A stretch of DNA of 64,000 nt from Prinia subflava (Eukaryota; Chordata; Aves; Passeriformes; Cisticolidae): the NCBI RefSeq assembly GCF_021018805.1, contig NC_086266.1, positions 7,874,001-7,938,000 on the forward strand. The letters are read 5' to 3'. A program made the translations under genes and the position numbers. Below are positions 10,613 through 23,945 of this stretch, piece after piece. Positions within the stretch are counted from its first letter, which is position 1; the number at the start of each line of letters is the position of its first letter. The notes under the pieces are model-generated. The model saw nothing but the letters and a program-made list of their open reading frames with translations, did no database searches and was not told where the DNA came from.

Positions 10613-11329
10613 GCTTCCGCCGTGTCTCCCTTGAGGTCCAGGATGGGCTCAGAAGAGGACATGGGTTTTTTGGGGCTCTGCTCCGGTTCCGAAGGCTCGG
10701 GAATGGGAAGGCTGAGCCAGGAGCTTCCTAGGAATCAACACCCAAAGGAGAAAAATCTTAGAAGGAAAGTGATGCAGAGGGAATGTGAGAAGAGTGGTGA
10801 ATGGGAATAGAATCCAAAGCACCTCCTGGAGTGCCACGCTGGGTTCCCAGGGTGAGGAATGGTCAGGAAAAGTCCCAGTGCCTCCCAAACCCTTCTTGGG
10901 GTGATCCTCAAGCTTTGAGCAGTGCCTGTAACCACATCCCACATTTCCCACCAGGACCTGCTGTTCCTCATGCTTTGCTCCTGCTCTCCTGCCTTTTTCC
11001 TAAACCTCTCTGTCCCTGGCTTTCCATACATTGCCTCATTTACATGAGGATTTACAAACAGGGAGGAATGCAGGGTGTTTATCCTACACTAGGATTAGTG
11101 CTTCAGCTTTCCATCATTTTCTTTCCTGACATTTCCACACAGACACTTCCATTTGCCACACAGCCTGGATGAGCCTTTGGATCTAGCTGCACTTTCTGCC
11201 CCATCCAAGGGATTTCCCTCTCCATGGAGGAGCATCGGAGCAGGATCATCCCGTGGGCACAGAGAGCAAGAAATCCCATGAACGCTCCAGTTCCAGGCAG
11301 ACGGGGAATCATGGAATCATCACCCAGAA
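10613..11329. other. no gene seen
   Basis: About 700 bp without a recognisable exon. GC content falls toward 11020-11140. Confidence 0.4.
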
Positions 11330-11500
11330 AGGTCATCCAGGACACTTCCACTATCCCAGGCTGCTCCAAGCCCTGTCCAGCCTGGCCTTGGGCACTGCCA
11401 GGGATCCAGGGGCAGCCACTGCTGCTCTGGGCACCCTCCCAGCCAGGAATTCCTTCCCAATATCCCATCCAGCCCTGCTCTTCCAGGGGTGGATGAAAAC
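11330..11500 (-). mobile_element. CR1 LINE fragment
   Basis: It contains CCACTATCCCAGGCTGCTCC, CTTGGGCACTGCCAGGGATC and TTCCCAATATCCCATCCAGC in the minus-orientation order. The extreme 3' terminus is degraded (about 11305-11340 is only loosely similar). Confidence 0.8.
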
Positions 11501-14500
11501 TTTCACCAAGTCCACCCTGATCTGGGTAAAACCAATCCTGCTCCACCCAGCCATGGGAAGCAGAGGGTGGAACTGGGTGCTCCAGCTCCCCAAATCCCCT
11601 CAGCTGAGCAGGATTCGGTGTTCAGGGCCTGCCAGAAACCAGGACAGCAGGAATTTTCCCAGAGACAGCCTGGCCAGGGTGGTCATCCACGATCCATTAT
11701 GACCCAGAGGAAGGTGCAGCCTGCAGGAGATGGCAGCAGGACCCAGGCATGGCCTGTGCCCATGGCCCCCCTCACTAACTGCGCTTCCTGAGACAATTCC
11801 TGACTCTTCCCAGGCTCCAACCAGGGCCTCCTGCTTCCCAGGACCACCAGCTTCACCCAGAGGCTCTGTGCACTGCCAGTGCAGCTGGAAAGGTTTCATT
11901 CCTAATTCCAATTAATATGCCAGAGGGGCTGGTTTTGCACCCAGTTAAGTCCTTGAGGAGGGAATTTGAGCTGAATTCTATTCCAGCAGGGCATTCCAAA
12001 GCCTTTTGGGCAGAACAACACCCAGACAGGACACAGGAACGTGGCTTGGAAAGGAATTCCTGGCACACAAGTGGGAGGGGAAAGATTTTCTGTGGAATAA
12101 GAACCACACTGAGGCTCCCCCATTCCATCTGCACAGCTGAACTTCTCCAGGTGCTCCCAAACATTCCGGCAGAGCTCCAGGGCGCTGCATTCCCAGCTCC
12201 ACGTGCTGACCTGCAGCCGGCGCTTATTAAAGATTTACAGGCAAAGCTGTCAGTGCTGCTCTGGGGATGGACTTTTCCTCTTATAGCTCTATCCCTCTAA
12301 TTCTAATAGGATTGGGAGGAGGAGGCGGAGGCTGGAGCAGTGCCAGGAGCCAAGGCAGGTTTGTTCCTTCCAGAGGCTTTGCACACCTCGGCGGAGCTTT
12401 CCGGGAGTTCGTTCCTCTTCCAGCACCTCCCGTAGGCTCTCTGGGATTTTGGGTTAATCCCTGGGACAGTGGGAGCAGAAGAGCTGCTCTGTCCTGGTTT
12501 TCCCTCATCCCAGGGATAACAAAACACCCTCCATGTGCTGGCTGTCCGTGCTCTACTCCGCCAGAAAAACGGCATTAATCCCATTTTATTCCAAATTTCA
12601 GATGGGCACTTGCTGCTTCCCTGGGTTGGGGAAGATTTCAAAGCCACCTCTGGAAGATGTTGGCTCCACCCCACTTCTGGCCTCAAATCCACGTTGTCCA
12701 ACAAACACAATGGCTTTGGGGGCATTCCCTGGATGTAGGGAAGGGATGGAAGCCACCGAGGAGCCACTGGGACACTTGGGAATTGCAGCTACTGCTGAAA
12801 CTCAAATGCTTGGGGTTCCTCCTTCACCCACTCCCAGGTTTTTCCCAGGACATGCTTTTCCATGGATTTACCTGGAAGGCTGCAGTGCCTGGAGAGCTGC
12901 CTGGAGAGCTGGCCTCTTACAATGGGACCTGGAAACAAACAAGAAGGTTTGGATCTGGATCCGTGCTCCAAGATCATGGAATTCTGATGAACCCCCTCCA
13001 CCTCTGCACCCGTGTGTGGGTCTGGATCCTGCTCCAAAATCATGGAATTCTTGTGTTCCACATCCACACCCCCACTGGAGATGGGTGGAAGGAAAATGAG
13101 CGCTGTGGTTCTGTCCCATGACAAATCATTCCCTGGGATTTTCCCCTTGGATGTGCCAGGAGCCCAGCCAGGTTTTATGGTGCTTTGGCAAAATATCTGA
13201 GCTCCCCCCAACACTTCTGCCTTTTGGAAGTCGAGAGTAACCTGACTGTCCTTTAATTCATGGAAAAGTTCTCCAGCTCAACCCCATCCCAATTTCAGCA
13301 AGAGGTGCCCCTGCACCAGCAAAACCTGGGAGTTGTTGGAAAGGGAATTTTGATCCAAGATGTCCTGTAGGAGCAGGGACACAGTAATGTCCTGGTGCAT
13401 CCCCTTCCCTGGGATTTGGGATCAGATCAAGCCTGGGCATCACAACAACCCAAGTTCTTTCCACTGGAAAAGCGAAGGAGCCCCCCTTGTGCTCCTTGGA
13501 AGCCTGAGGAATATTTCCTGCTCTGCACCAGGGAAAGCCTCAGCTGTAAAATGGGATCAACAACCTGTTTTCTGCTTGTAGGGAAGAAGGGAAAGTCTGC
13601 AGTCATTCCCAAATGCTTTATTAATTCCATGGCTTTTGCTGGAAGCAAAGGGGGCTGGAAAGAGGCAACTCTGCCTGTCTGGAGCTGGTTGCTATTGGAG
13701 TTTTCCTTGGAAACCCAGTAACACAACGTGGAGAGGGAGATGAAAATTACCCTTAATCCTGAAGTATTGTTGGGAAGGGGGAAATTGGCATGTTCCATTT
13801 GGGAGCTGTAGAAATAAACACATTTTTAACCAAAAAATGGGATTTTCTGCACTGTTTCCTACCCTTCCTGAGAAATTTGCACCTGGTTCTAATTAACCCT
13901 AAAGCTTCATTAATGATCAATTTGGCATCAGTCATAATTAATCCCAAATGTGCATTTTGCTGTGGAATAAATGGTTTACCTGAGCACGTTTGCTAATTCC
14001 ATTTCGGAATTGTGGCTGTATATTAATTAAATTGAAATCATAATTAAAAGCAGAATTAAAACCCTTCTAATAAACATGGGGGAAAAAAATCCCTTGGTTT
14101 TATGTTCAGGCCACAAATTCGTGGCTAATGGAGAGCAGTTATTCCATTTTCCTGAGGGCTTTTGGATAAAGGCCATCCAAGAGGCTTTTAAGGAAACTCT
14201 GGAGCCAAGGGGGGATTGTTGAACTTCCAGCATGGATTAAAAGCTTATTAAGGGAGAGAAAAGGAGGGATGGAATCAAGAGTTCATTCCCAGCATATAAA
14301 TAATGGAATAAGGGGATGTTCCCGAGAGGCCATCCTGGGATGAAGGGCTTTTATTATCCAGGAAAGGGGGAAAGGGGAAACAGCCAAGAGGAAAATGGAG
14401 GAAATGGAATAATGGGGTGGTGGAGGTGGGTGGGAAGGGACCTTGGGATCAGCTCTGGTGGAGAAACTTCCATTGGGATGGACAGAATGACAACCAGGAC

Positions 14501-15017
14501 ACAGGAATGTGCCTTGGGAATGTCCCGGGGATGTGTCATCAACCTTGGTGGGATTTCAGTCAGCTTCAGAGACCCAGGAGAGAGCTGGGAATGTTCACCT
14601 GGGGAAGATCCAGGGAGAGCAGGGGCAAGGCCAGGAGGGGCTTTGTCCTTGTTTTTTGGGGGAAGAATTAATCAGGAAATTGCAGCGCTCCGGGCTTTAA
14701 GGCTGGAGTTAAATCCCTTTAAATCAGTGGCACCGAGCTCCTGTTATTTAAATAATGGCTTGGGATTTTTGTTTTGTTTGATTTTGGTCTTCGGAACAAA
14801 AGGAGAAAAAAGAAACCCCACAAACAAACCAACCAAAAAAACCTTCCATGGATGACCTGCTCCGAGCACACCGAGATGCTCCAGCTGTTCCCAGCCCCCT
14901 CCAGCGCTTTCATCCAAGATGCAATTAATTATCTGGGAGGACGTGGAGCTGCTGAGCTCATCTGGGATGTCCACGAGCACGGGAGGTCACAGTGACCACT
15001 CCGAGCCTCAGATATCA
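11501..15017. other. no gene seen; TAAT-rich patch
   Basis: About 3.5 kb with no exon that I can defend. 13785-14060 is strikingly AT-rich and full of TAATTA/TTAATTAA words against a GC-rich background, so it is a candidate conserved non-coding element or merely AT-rich sequence. 14740-14850 has T- and A-rich runs. Confidence 0.4.
12945..13085. repeat. 71-bp direct duplication
   Basis: Two adjacent copies of a unit containing GGATCTGGATCCGTGCTCCA and, about 25 bp on, ATCATGGAATTC. The second copy starts near 13018 (GGTCTGGATCCTGCTCC) and is about 80 percent identical by eye. Confidence 0.75.
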
Positions 15018-15232
15018 GATACTGGGAAGGAATTCCTGGCTGGGAGGGTGGGGAGGTGCTGGGATAGAATTCCCAGGGCAGCTGTGGCTGCCCTGGATCC
15101 CTGGCAGTGCCCGAGGCCAGGTTTGAGGGGCTTTGGAGCAGCCTGAGACAGTGGGAGGTGTCCCTGCCATGGCAGGGGTGGGGTGGGCTTTAAGGTCTCT
15201 CCCAGTCCAAACCATTCCATGATTCCAGGCCA
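15018..15232 (+). mobile_element. CR1 LINE 3' fragment
   Basis: It runs from ACTGGGAAGGAATTCCTGGC to the intact-looking 3' end CCAGTCCAAACCATTCCATG. Plus orientation, about 215 bp, 5'-truncated. Confidence 0.85.
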
Positions 15233-15351
15233 TGCTGCTGCTGCAGGAATCAGTGGGAACACGAGCAGGGGATGTGGAAGGGGCAGATCCCGAGGTGGAA
15301 AGGAGGCGATGCTCAGCCAGGGACACCAGCCCACACCTCTGGGGTACCCAC

Positions 15352-15765
15352 CGGAAAACCTGGGAGAACACCTGGGAACAAACCTGGGAACAGACCTGGG
15401 AACAAACCTGGGAGCAAACCCAGGAACAAACATGGGAACAGCTCTGGGAACAGATCTGGGAGCACAACTGGGAGCACACCTGGGAACAAACCTGGGAGCA
15501 AACCTGGGAGCACAGCTGGGAATAGACCTGAGAGCACAGCTGGGAACAGACCTGGGAACAGACCTGGGAGCAGACATGGAAACAGATCTGGGAACAGATC
15601 TGGGAGCACAATTGGGAGCACACCTAGGAACAAACCTGGGAGCAAACCTGGGAATAGACCTGGGAGCACAGCTGGGAACAAACCTGGGAACAAATCTGGG
15701 AACAAACCTGGGAACAGACCTGGGAGCACACCTGGGAACAAACCTGGGAATAAACCTCGGAGCAC
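15352..15765. repeat. 12-bp minisatellite (CCTGGGAACAAA)n
   Basis: About 34 imperfect copies that alternate between AACAAA, AACAGA, AGCACA and AGCAAA variants of the last six bases. All six frames are largely stop-free, so periodic peptides such as NLGT, GNKP or CSQV run for more than 100 residues. They have no start, splice or codon-bias support. Confidence 0.95.
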
Positions 15766-17212
15766 GGAGGGGATCCCTGGCTCCTGCCAAGGCTCGGAGT
15801 GACAGAGGCCAGGTCAGTTTGTCCTTCATTTCCGTGGCACTGCTGGATGACCTCAGCTCCAGCGAGGGAGGGACGGAAGGAGGGAGGGGAACGGCTCACG
15901 GTGGAGATCCCTGGTGCCAAAACCTCATTCCTCATCCAAATACAAATTAATCCCACTGGAAGGAAGCAGCTGCGCTTTCCAGGGGCTGCGGTTTGCTGGG
16001 AGGTGGAGGGGATTAAAACCACTCGGAAATTTCAGGAATTGGGAAGAGTATTTGGCATCAGCACCTTATCAGAGCCCAGCAGTGCCCGCTCCTGCTGGAA
16101 GTGCTTTTCTGGCCCCTTTGACTGAGTTCGGGAAGATTGGGAATCCTTCCAAACCGGCACCTGGGGATTTCAGCTCCTCTGGAGCCAAATTCCGGTTAAA
16201 AGGCTGAGCCGTGGAGTTGATGGAGTTTTTGTGTTTCCCCGGGGGTTGTGTTAAATCCCCTCCGGGCACACAAAGGACATTAATAATTTGGGAATCAAAC
16301 GGAAAGCACTGGCCCCGCCCTGGCTCCCCTGGGGTTTGGAGCTGCTCCCTTAAAGCGGCTGGAGGCGAACGGGACATTCCAGGGACAGGGACGAGGGGAT
16401 GGGACATTGCCAGGGATAGGGACGAGCAGCCGGGAAAGCAGCTGAGCATTTGAAAGGTGCGAGTGCTGCAGGAAAACCCGGGAGTGCCAAAGGCCAGGGG
16501 GGCTCTGCCCGCTCCCAAAGCCCTGCTGGGAGCTCCCGCAGTGATGGGGAGCCCGCGGCAGCTCCTGGGCTCCCCCTCCCCGGACACGGGGATTTTTAGG
16601 GTGCCAGGATTGCTGCTGCACCCCCTACACGCCAAGGGGATGCCGTGGGAGCCGAGGCACCCCGGGATCCAGGGAATACTCCCCTTTCCTGGGAAGCCCT
16701 TGGGGTGCGCGGCGGCGGAGGGGAGCAGGGGAGGCTTTGGTGGCGGGAGGTTGCGAAACGATTTCCTGTTTACTCCTCTCCTCTGTCAGCTGAACGCAGA
16801 CTCTGCTCCTGAAATGGCACTGTCTCCCTGTCCCTGTCCCCTGTCCCATTCTCTCACCCTCAAACCCTCCCCGCGCACACATCCCTGCTCAGGATCGCTG
16901 CAGCTGGAATCCCCTGGCTCCTCAATGGCATTTAATCCTCGGAGCTGATTAAAACGGGCCATTAACAGCAAATTAGGGACTAATGGGAATAATGGCTGTG
17001 CTCAGGGAGCGATTCCAGGGAGAGGGGACGGCACCAAAGCAGCTCTAATCCCTTGTTCTGCCGGAGAGGGGAAGGATTTGGGTTTATCCCGGGTTTTTTT
17101 TGGGTAGAAGCCTGAGCTCTAAGGAGGGGATCCCCAGGTGAGGCCAAGCACTGGAACTCGGCCGGGTTTTCTTTATCCCGCCTGGTTTAGAACAGCTGGA
17201 GTGCGAGGGGGA
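15766..17212. other. no gene seen; GC-rich patches
   Basis: About 1.4 kb. 16480-16760 is GC- and CpG-richer than its surroundings but has no recognisable exon or first-exon structure. Possibly a distal regulatory segment. Confidence 0.35.
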
Positions 17213-17322
17213 GTTGTTGGATGGGGCTTGGAAACGCCTGGGATAGTGGAGGGGGTCCCTGCTGGAGCTGGATGAGCTCTGGAGTCCTTTCCAGTCCGAA
17301 CCATTCCGTGATTTTAGAACAA
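17213..17322 (+). mobile_element. short CR1 3' fragment
   Basis: The last ~110 bp only: GGATGGGGCTTGGAAACGCC, GATAGTGGAGGGGGTCCCTG and the terminus GTCCGAACCATTCCGTGATT. Diverged. Confidence 0.7.
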
Positions 17323-17674
17323 TAGTCCACGGCTCTCTCGGTGCTTGGGGCTCCAGATGTGGGCGGGCTGTGTTTCACGACAGCAAGGACTTCCCCACAT
17401 CCCAGAGCTGACTCTTGGAATGTCCTTTCCACGGGGAGCTCTGCTCTCCAGAACATTCCAGTAGAGACCTCCAGCGACTCCTTTCCTCACGCTGTGCCTG
17501 GGGAAACTGAGGCAGGGCGAGCTGGGACAGGCACAAGCCCAATTTCGGGGTTGTTTTGTTGTCCCTTTCGCTTCTCCCAAAGTTTCCCTGGCTCCGTGCT
17601 TTCCTCATCTGATCCCAAAAACCACTCCCTGTCTGGCCAATCCCACAGCACAAGGCTGGGATAAGGAAAACTTG

Positions 17675-17724
17675 ATTTCTCTCTCTCTCTCTCTCTTTTT
17701 TTTTTTTTTTTTTTTTTTCCCTAG
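17675..17724. repeat. (TC)n followed by poly-T
   Basis: A CT dinucleotide run of about 9 units merges into a run of about 20 T. Confidence 0.9.
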
Positions 17725-17844
17725 TTTCCTTTATTTATTCTTTTCATCTTTGAGCCTTAAACATTTGGGCTTTGTTTGGGTTTTCGGGGCTGGGCCCTCT
17801 CTTGTCCCGGAAAGGGCCCCAACCCAAAGCCAAACAAACCCTGA

Positions 17845-17922
17845 TCCCTGTAGGGGCCATTCCTGAAGGGCTGGACTGGATGATCCCTGTGGGTCTTTTC
17901 CAATTCGGAATATTCCATGGTT
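17845..17922 (+). mobile_element. short CR1-type 3' end
   Basis: GGCTGGACTGGATGATCCCT followed by GTGGGTCTTTTCCAATTCGG and ATTCCATGGTTCTG matches the terminal ~75 bp of the CR1 variant ending TTCTATGATTCT. Confidence 0.6.
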
Positions 17923-18177
17923 CTGAGTGTATGGGAGCTCAAAAGCTGAATTCTGAGGGGAAAATCTGATTTTTCAGGTGGTTTTTTTTGTGAAACGGCC
18001 CCAGAATTTGCAGCCCCTCATGCCTGCTCCTGGTGGGAAGGGGCTGTTCTTCCCTGGGAGGAACATTCCAGGGATATCATGTCCAGGGAACAAGGTGCTC
18101 CTCCTCCCTGCTTCCCACAGGGATCCTTGGAAAGATGGGACAGGACAAGGCCAGGCTCCATCTCCCTTCAGAATTCC

Positions 18178-18230
18178 AGATCATGGAATCCCAGACTGGT
18201 TTGGGTGGGAAGGGACCTGAAATTTATTCC
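18178..18230 (-). mobile_element. very short CR1 3' end
   Basis: ATCATGGAATCCCAGACTGG plus TTTGGGTGGGAAGGGACCTG is the reverse complement of a CR1 terminus. Only ~50 bp remain. Confidence 0.6.
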
Positions 18231-18959
18231 TGATAGGAGTTTTTAGGGTGGGGGTGAAGGAAGGGTTAATCCTTTAAGGATGCTGTTGGGCTCTGCATCC
18301 CTGTGGATTCATCCTGCCGGGATTTATCCTGGAGTAGGGAAAGGACGGGCAGCAAACATTTGGGATGCAGAGGTTGGGCTCTGACTCCAAAGTGATTTAG
18401 GTGGAATTTGGTTTAGGTTATTTGCAGGAACATCCTTCCCTCAGATCCTGCCCGGCCCTCCCGGAGCAGCGGGGGGAGCATAATTCCCAGCCATCCATCA
18501 CCTGGAATGAAGGAAAACTTTTTGGACTGCCAGGGCCTTTGAAGAAAACCACCTGGCCATCCCCAAGTCCAGCCTGCTTCAGCTCAGCACAAACTGTCTG
18601 CGCAGGCTGGACAAGAATTATTTGGCAAATTCTGCAGCACTCACCGGAATCCAACACATCCAAGGGCTCCCAAAAGTCCCAAAAGACCCAAACTCATCTG
18701 CTTTCCCTCTCCTGCTCCCCATAGCCCCAGGAAGGAGCCCCAGAGGCCTCTCTGTGGTCAGAACACAGCAGCTGTAGCTGTTAAGCTGAGCCTAAACCCG
18801 TGTTTTGTTAAACCCTTCCCAAACAAAGCATCCAGGCTGCAGTTTCTGCACCAGGAATGGTAAAATCTCCCCTCTCTCCAGTAGTTTTTCCTGGTGCTGG
18901 ATGCCCATGTCATTAAAGGGAATTTTGGGGGGGTTATTTTTAAAATTAATAAGATTTGG

Positions 18960-19085
18960 GTCAGGTTGGAGGGAGCTTGGAACAGCCTGGGATGGTGGAA
19001 ATTGTCCCTGGTTCTGGCAGGGGGTGGGAATGGACTGGATGAGCTTTGAGGTCTTCACCAAGCCAAAGCATTTCCTGGTTATCTG
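18960..19085 (+). mobile_element. CR1 3' fragment
   Basis: GGGAGCTTGGAACAGCCTGG, GATGGTGGAAATTGTCCCTG and a degraded end (CCAAGCCAAAGCATTTCCTG). An older copy. Confidence 0.65.
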
Positions 19086-20994
19086 AGAGAGGGAGAGGCT
19101 GGTTCCAACTTCCAGCTGCTTCTCCCCTCTCCTGCTCCTCCATCACCAAATCCTTTCTATTGCCACATTCCAACAAATCCCTTGGGTTTTTGTGGAGTCT
19201 CCCATGGCAGGATGGGATTTCAGGACTGGGAATGGGATTTTTGTGCCCCCCTCTGGCCTCTCTGACCCCACAGGCCCCTCCCTGTCCTCTTCCCAGTCCA
19301 TGGGATTGAGCTGCTCCATGGACGGGGAGAGCTCAGCTTTGGGAACCTCTGCCCCCAAAGGGTCCCCCTGGAGAGGGGCTGGAGCCACACCGAGGACGCA
19401 AAGTGCTTCCAGATGTTCTCCAGGGGTGGCAGAAGTGCCTGCTGGAGACAGATGGGGCTCGGCTTTTCCTTAAGCTCAGTTTTTGTGAGGAGCAACCGGC
19501 AATTTGTGGGCAGGTGCCTGCCTGGGAAGGCAGAGCCAGCCCCAGCTCCTGCTCTGCCTCCCTCCCACCAGGGGTTTTATTTTGGGATGAGGGATTTTCT
19601 GGGAATCTCGAAATGAGAGGCTGGGTTATGTTCCCTCTTGGGGAAAACACCCTTGGGGAGCTGGGAGCTTTTCATGGGAACATTCCTCGGTGTGTGCTGA
19701 GCTCTGCAAGGAGAGCAGGCCCTGCCCCAGGCATCCACAGGGATCTGCTGCCTGCGCACCCCTCGGGACATCAGGACCTCAAATCCCATCCCAAACCCAT
19801 CCCAAACTCCATCCAGCTCTCACTCCCAGCAGGATGAGAAGAGCTGCTGAGTGCTCAGTGCAGGGCAGATTAAAATAATCCTGGGGATCCCTCCCAGCCA
19901 CGGTTTTCCCGGACATCAACGTGGATAATCCCCCCTGCTCCAGGTGTGCTCTGCCCACGTGCTGCCCTCGGGTGCCAGCACTCCCAGGGCTGGGCTGGGC
20001 CACCCCAAACCTCTCCCCAGCCCTGGAAAGGCAGCGGATGGGGAGGATGGACCTCCTGGAAAAGAGGGATGCTACCACCAGCACCTCCAGCAGCACCTGG
20101 AGCTTGGTTTAACCTGGTTTGCACTGGCAGAAAGCTGAGGAGCAGGGTCCTGTCCTCCTGGTGGGAAGGAAAAACCACCCCCAAATCCAGCAGAGGAGGA
20201 GCTGGACAAGGCTGGGTTTTCCCTGGGAGTGGAGATGCTCAGGGGGAGCACAGGGACAGAACAAGCAGAGCAGGTCTGGGTGTTTGGACAAGCCCAGGGG
20301 ATGGCCCAGCAGGAGCTCGAGGTCTGGGGGTCACAGAAAGAGGGGAATATTCCCAGAAAAACCAGGTGACATCAGGGAATTGGCTCTCCACTGTCTCCCT
20401 GAGGCCCTGAGAGCTCCCAGCTCACTCCAGCCATTCCCTGCCTGGTTCTCCCCACCTTGTTCAGAGGAGACCTCACTGAGATGCTTTTCCATGCCACCAT
20501 TCCCCAGCAAATTTGATCCATTTGATCCAAGGTCTTTCCTGGGGATCAAATGAGCCAGGTTCTCATCCCGAGCACAACAAGGACACTTTTCCTATAAATA
20601 AGTGTATTCAAGGAAAAGGAGCAACCCCAAATCAGGTGCATTTTTGTGGAGATGGATTTTTCCATGAAATCTCAGTTTCCAGGAAAATTGGGCTCTGAAA
20701 GGGTTCAGGAATAAACCCCTGCTCGTGTTTCCTGTGGGGGATTGGGCTGAGCAGCCCCGACCCCAGAACCTGCCACATCAAAACCCCCGGAATGGTGACT
20801 TTGCCTTTCTGGTTTCTCCCTCAGGCAAAAAATTCCTCCTCCCTGGAGATCAATTTTTCAGCCCAGTTCCAGTGGGGAAAAACATCAAAACAGCCCCATT
20901 TCCCACAAGGCAGCAATTTCTTTTCCCAATACTACTTAGGAAAATCTTGAGTTCAAAAAAATAAAGCAAATGTGGAATGCAGGTCCCCTCCCCC
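19086..20994. other. no gene seen
   Basis: About 1.9 kb without a defensible exon. If the KCTD12-like transcript uses the AATAAA at 20995-21000 as its end, this segment lies just beyond that transcript. Confidence 0.35.
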
Positions 20995-21000
20995 TTTATT
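20995..21000 (-). terminator. candidate polyadenylation signal of the KCTD12-like gene
   Basis: TTTATT on the plus strand gives AATAAA on the minus strand, about 1.8 kb beyond the KCTD12-like stop codon. Long 3' UTRs are usual for KCTD12, so this is plausible, but nothing else ties it to the gene. Confidence 0.25.
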
Positions 21001-21331
21001 TAAATGTTTTCTTTGTGTGCACACAGAGCTCAAGTTCCTTTTTCTTGTCTTTTCTTAAGCTGGTTGTCATTTCCTCTTCCAGAGGTTGTTGGAATGAGGA
21101 ACAGGACCATGAAAAATGTCAAAATACCATTTTTGCCTTCCCCTTCTTCAGGAGAGAGGGAGAACCTGGTTTGAAACTTCTGCTGGCCCCAAAGCCCTCC
21201 CTCCTCTCAGAAGCTGCAAACCTTCCTCCCACATGGATCCCAAGCAGGAATGGCCCCTTGGATGTGTCCAGCAGCCAGGGAGGAGATCCTGCAGCTCCTG
21301 CTCCAGGAGCTTCACAGGGGCTGGGGTGGGT

Positions 21332-21540
21332 GGTGGGAGCAGGGATGGGGAGGGAGGAGCAGGGATGGAGGGTAGAGGAGCAGGGATAGAGGGTAGAGGA
21401 GCAGGGATGGAGGGTGCAGGAGCAGGGATGGAGGGTGCAGGAGCAGGGATGGAGGGTGAGTGCCAGGGATGGATGGTGGGTGCCTTGGGGGGATGGTGGG
21501 TGTCATGGATGGGTAGTGGATGCCAGGGATGGGTGGCAGA
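21332..21540. repeat. 21-bp minisatellite
   Basis: About five good copies of AGGAGCAGGGATGGAGGGTGC followed by decayed GATGG-rich copies (GGATGGTGGGTGCC). A 21-bp period keeps frames open on both strands. The array would fall in the putative 3' UTR of the KCTD12-like gene. Confidence 0.85.
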
Positions 21541-22783
21541 GCACCAGGGGACAGGCACAGGCAGCAGACAGGGACATCAGGGTCACCTCTCCTGCAGGCT
21601 AAGGCCGTGTGCAGAGCTGGGGCTGGCCTTGGGGATGTGGTGGCCTGGGGTCCTGCCCAGCAGGGTCAGGAGGGGCAGAGCACAGAGGCTCTGATAACTT
21701 TGTGTTGCCTCCTTCCTTCTCCTCTTGGAACCCCTTCCCCAAAGCTCCTCTGCCCTGTGCCAGTTGGGCACGTGGGCACACGGCCACTGCGGGCTGTCCC
21801 CTTATCCCACACTGCCCTGTGGGGGAGAGCAGCAGCAGCCCCAGTCCCGGGAGGGCGTGGGGAGCTGGGATTGGAAACACCTCACAGGAGATCACCAAAA
21901 TGGCCACAATTCCCTTTCCTGGGTGAAGCTGTGGCCTGATCCCCACCAGAGCATTCCAACCTCATCCCTGTGACTCCCCTTGTGCTCCCAAGAAAAAAAT
22001 GAAGGGACTTTTTGGCTGACAAGGCTCCAAGGAGTTGGAGACCTGTATAAGCATTTTACACCCCCGAGCACATCAAGCCTTCCCCGCTCCCCTCCACCTC
22101 CCTCATGGAACATCTGCCCTTCCCACCCTCCCAAAAATCCCCCCCAAAATCCCCCCCGAGGCATCCTGGAGCCGTGGCCATGTCTCAGCTGAGAGCTGTA
22201 AGCGCAGGGGGAGCCTCTCCCCTTCCCAAGCGCTGCCAGTCTCAGGCTAAGCCGCTTACAGGGCTCCTGCCAATCCAGACGTGCTGCCAGGCTGCAACTT
22301 CCCACCCCCTCCCCGGCTCTGCTTCCCTGTGTCCTTATCCCAAGTATTCTTCTCCCAGCCCCCTTGGCAGGTCAGCGTGTGCAGCAGGATCCCACGGAGC
22401 TGCACGGGACAGAGAGCCCAGTCCAGTGTCCGAGCCCATCCAGCTGCAGGAGCGCCAGCCCGGAGCAGTGTCCAGCGGGTCCCACCCCTCCCACCCAGCC
22501 CACGTCCGCAGCAGCGTCCGAGTCCACACATCCAGGGAGGGTTGGGAGCAGCTGAAGAGGTCGGAGAGAGGGAGGAAGGTTGGTGGTCAGCAGCTGCTAC
22601 AAGGAGGAGCTGGGCAGGTTCAACGTGGAGCAAGGAGGAGGGAGAGAAACACAAGAACCAACTGAAAAGGAGGCAAAGGGAGGACGCCGGGATTCGGGGA
22701 CGGATCTCTACCTTCTAGGCCACAGCCAGCACGGGATGGGAAAGGGACAGTCAGCGGCTGGTTGGCGGAGGGTTGGTTTTGTG

Positions 22784-23858
<1,075 letters not shown>

Positions 23859-23867
23859 GTGGAATCA

Positions 23868-23945
23868 TAGAAGTGTTTAGATTGGAAAAGCTCTCTAAGA
23901 TCATGGAGTCCAACCCAGCACTGCCAAGCCACCACTAACTGTGTG
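23868..23945 (-). mobile_element. CR1-Y-like 3' fragment
   Basis: GGAATCATAGAAGTGTTTAG, TTGGAAAAGCTCTCTAAGAT and CCAACCCAGCACTGCCAAGC follow the reverse complement of the CR1-Y end. About 80 bp. Confidence 0.75.

Noticed and set aside
15008..15829. Cys/Ser/Gln or Arg/Phe/Val/Pro repeat protein of about 200-270 residues
   Set aside because: A translation of the 12-bp minisatellite plus a CR1 end; open in several frames at once, so not evidence of coding.
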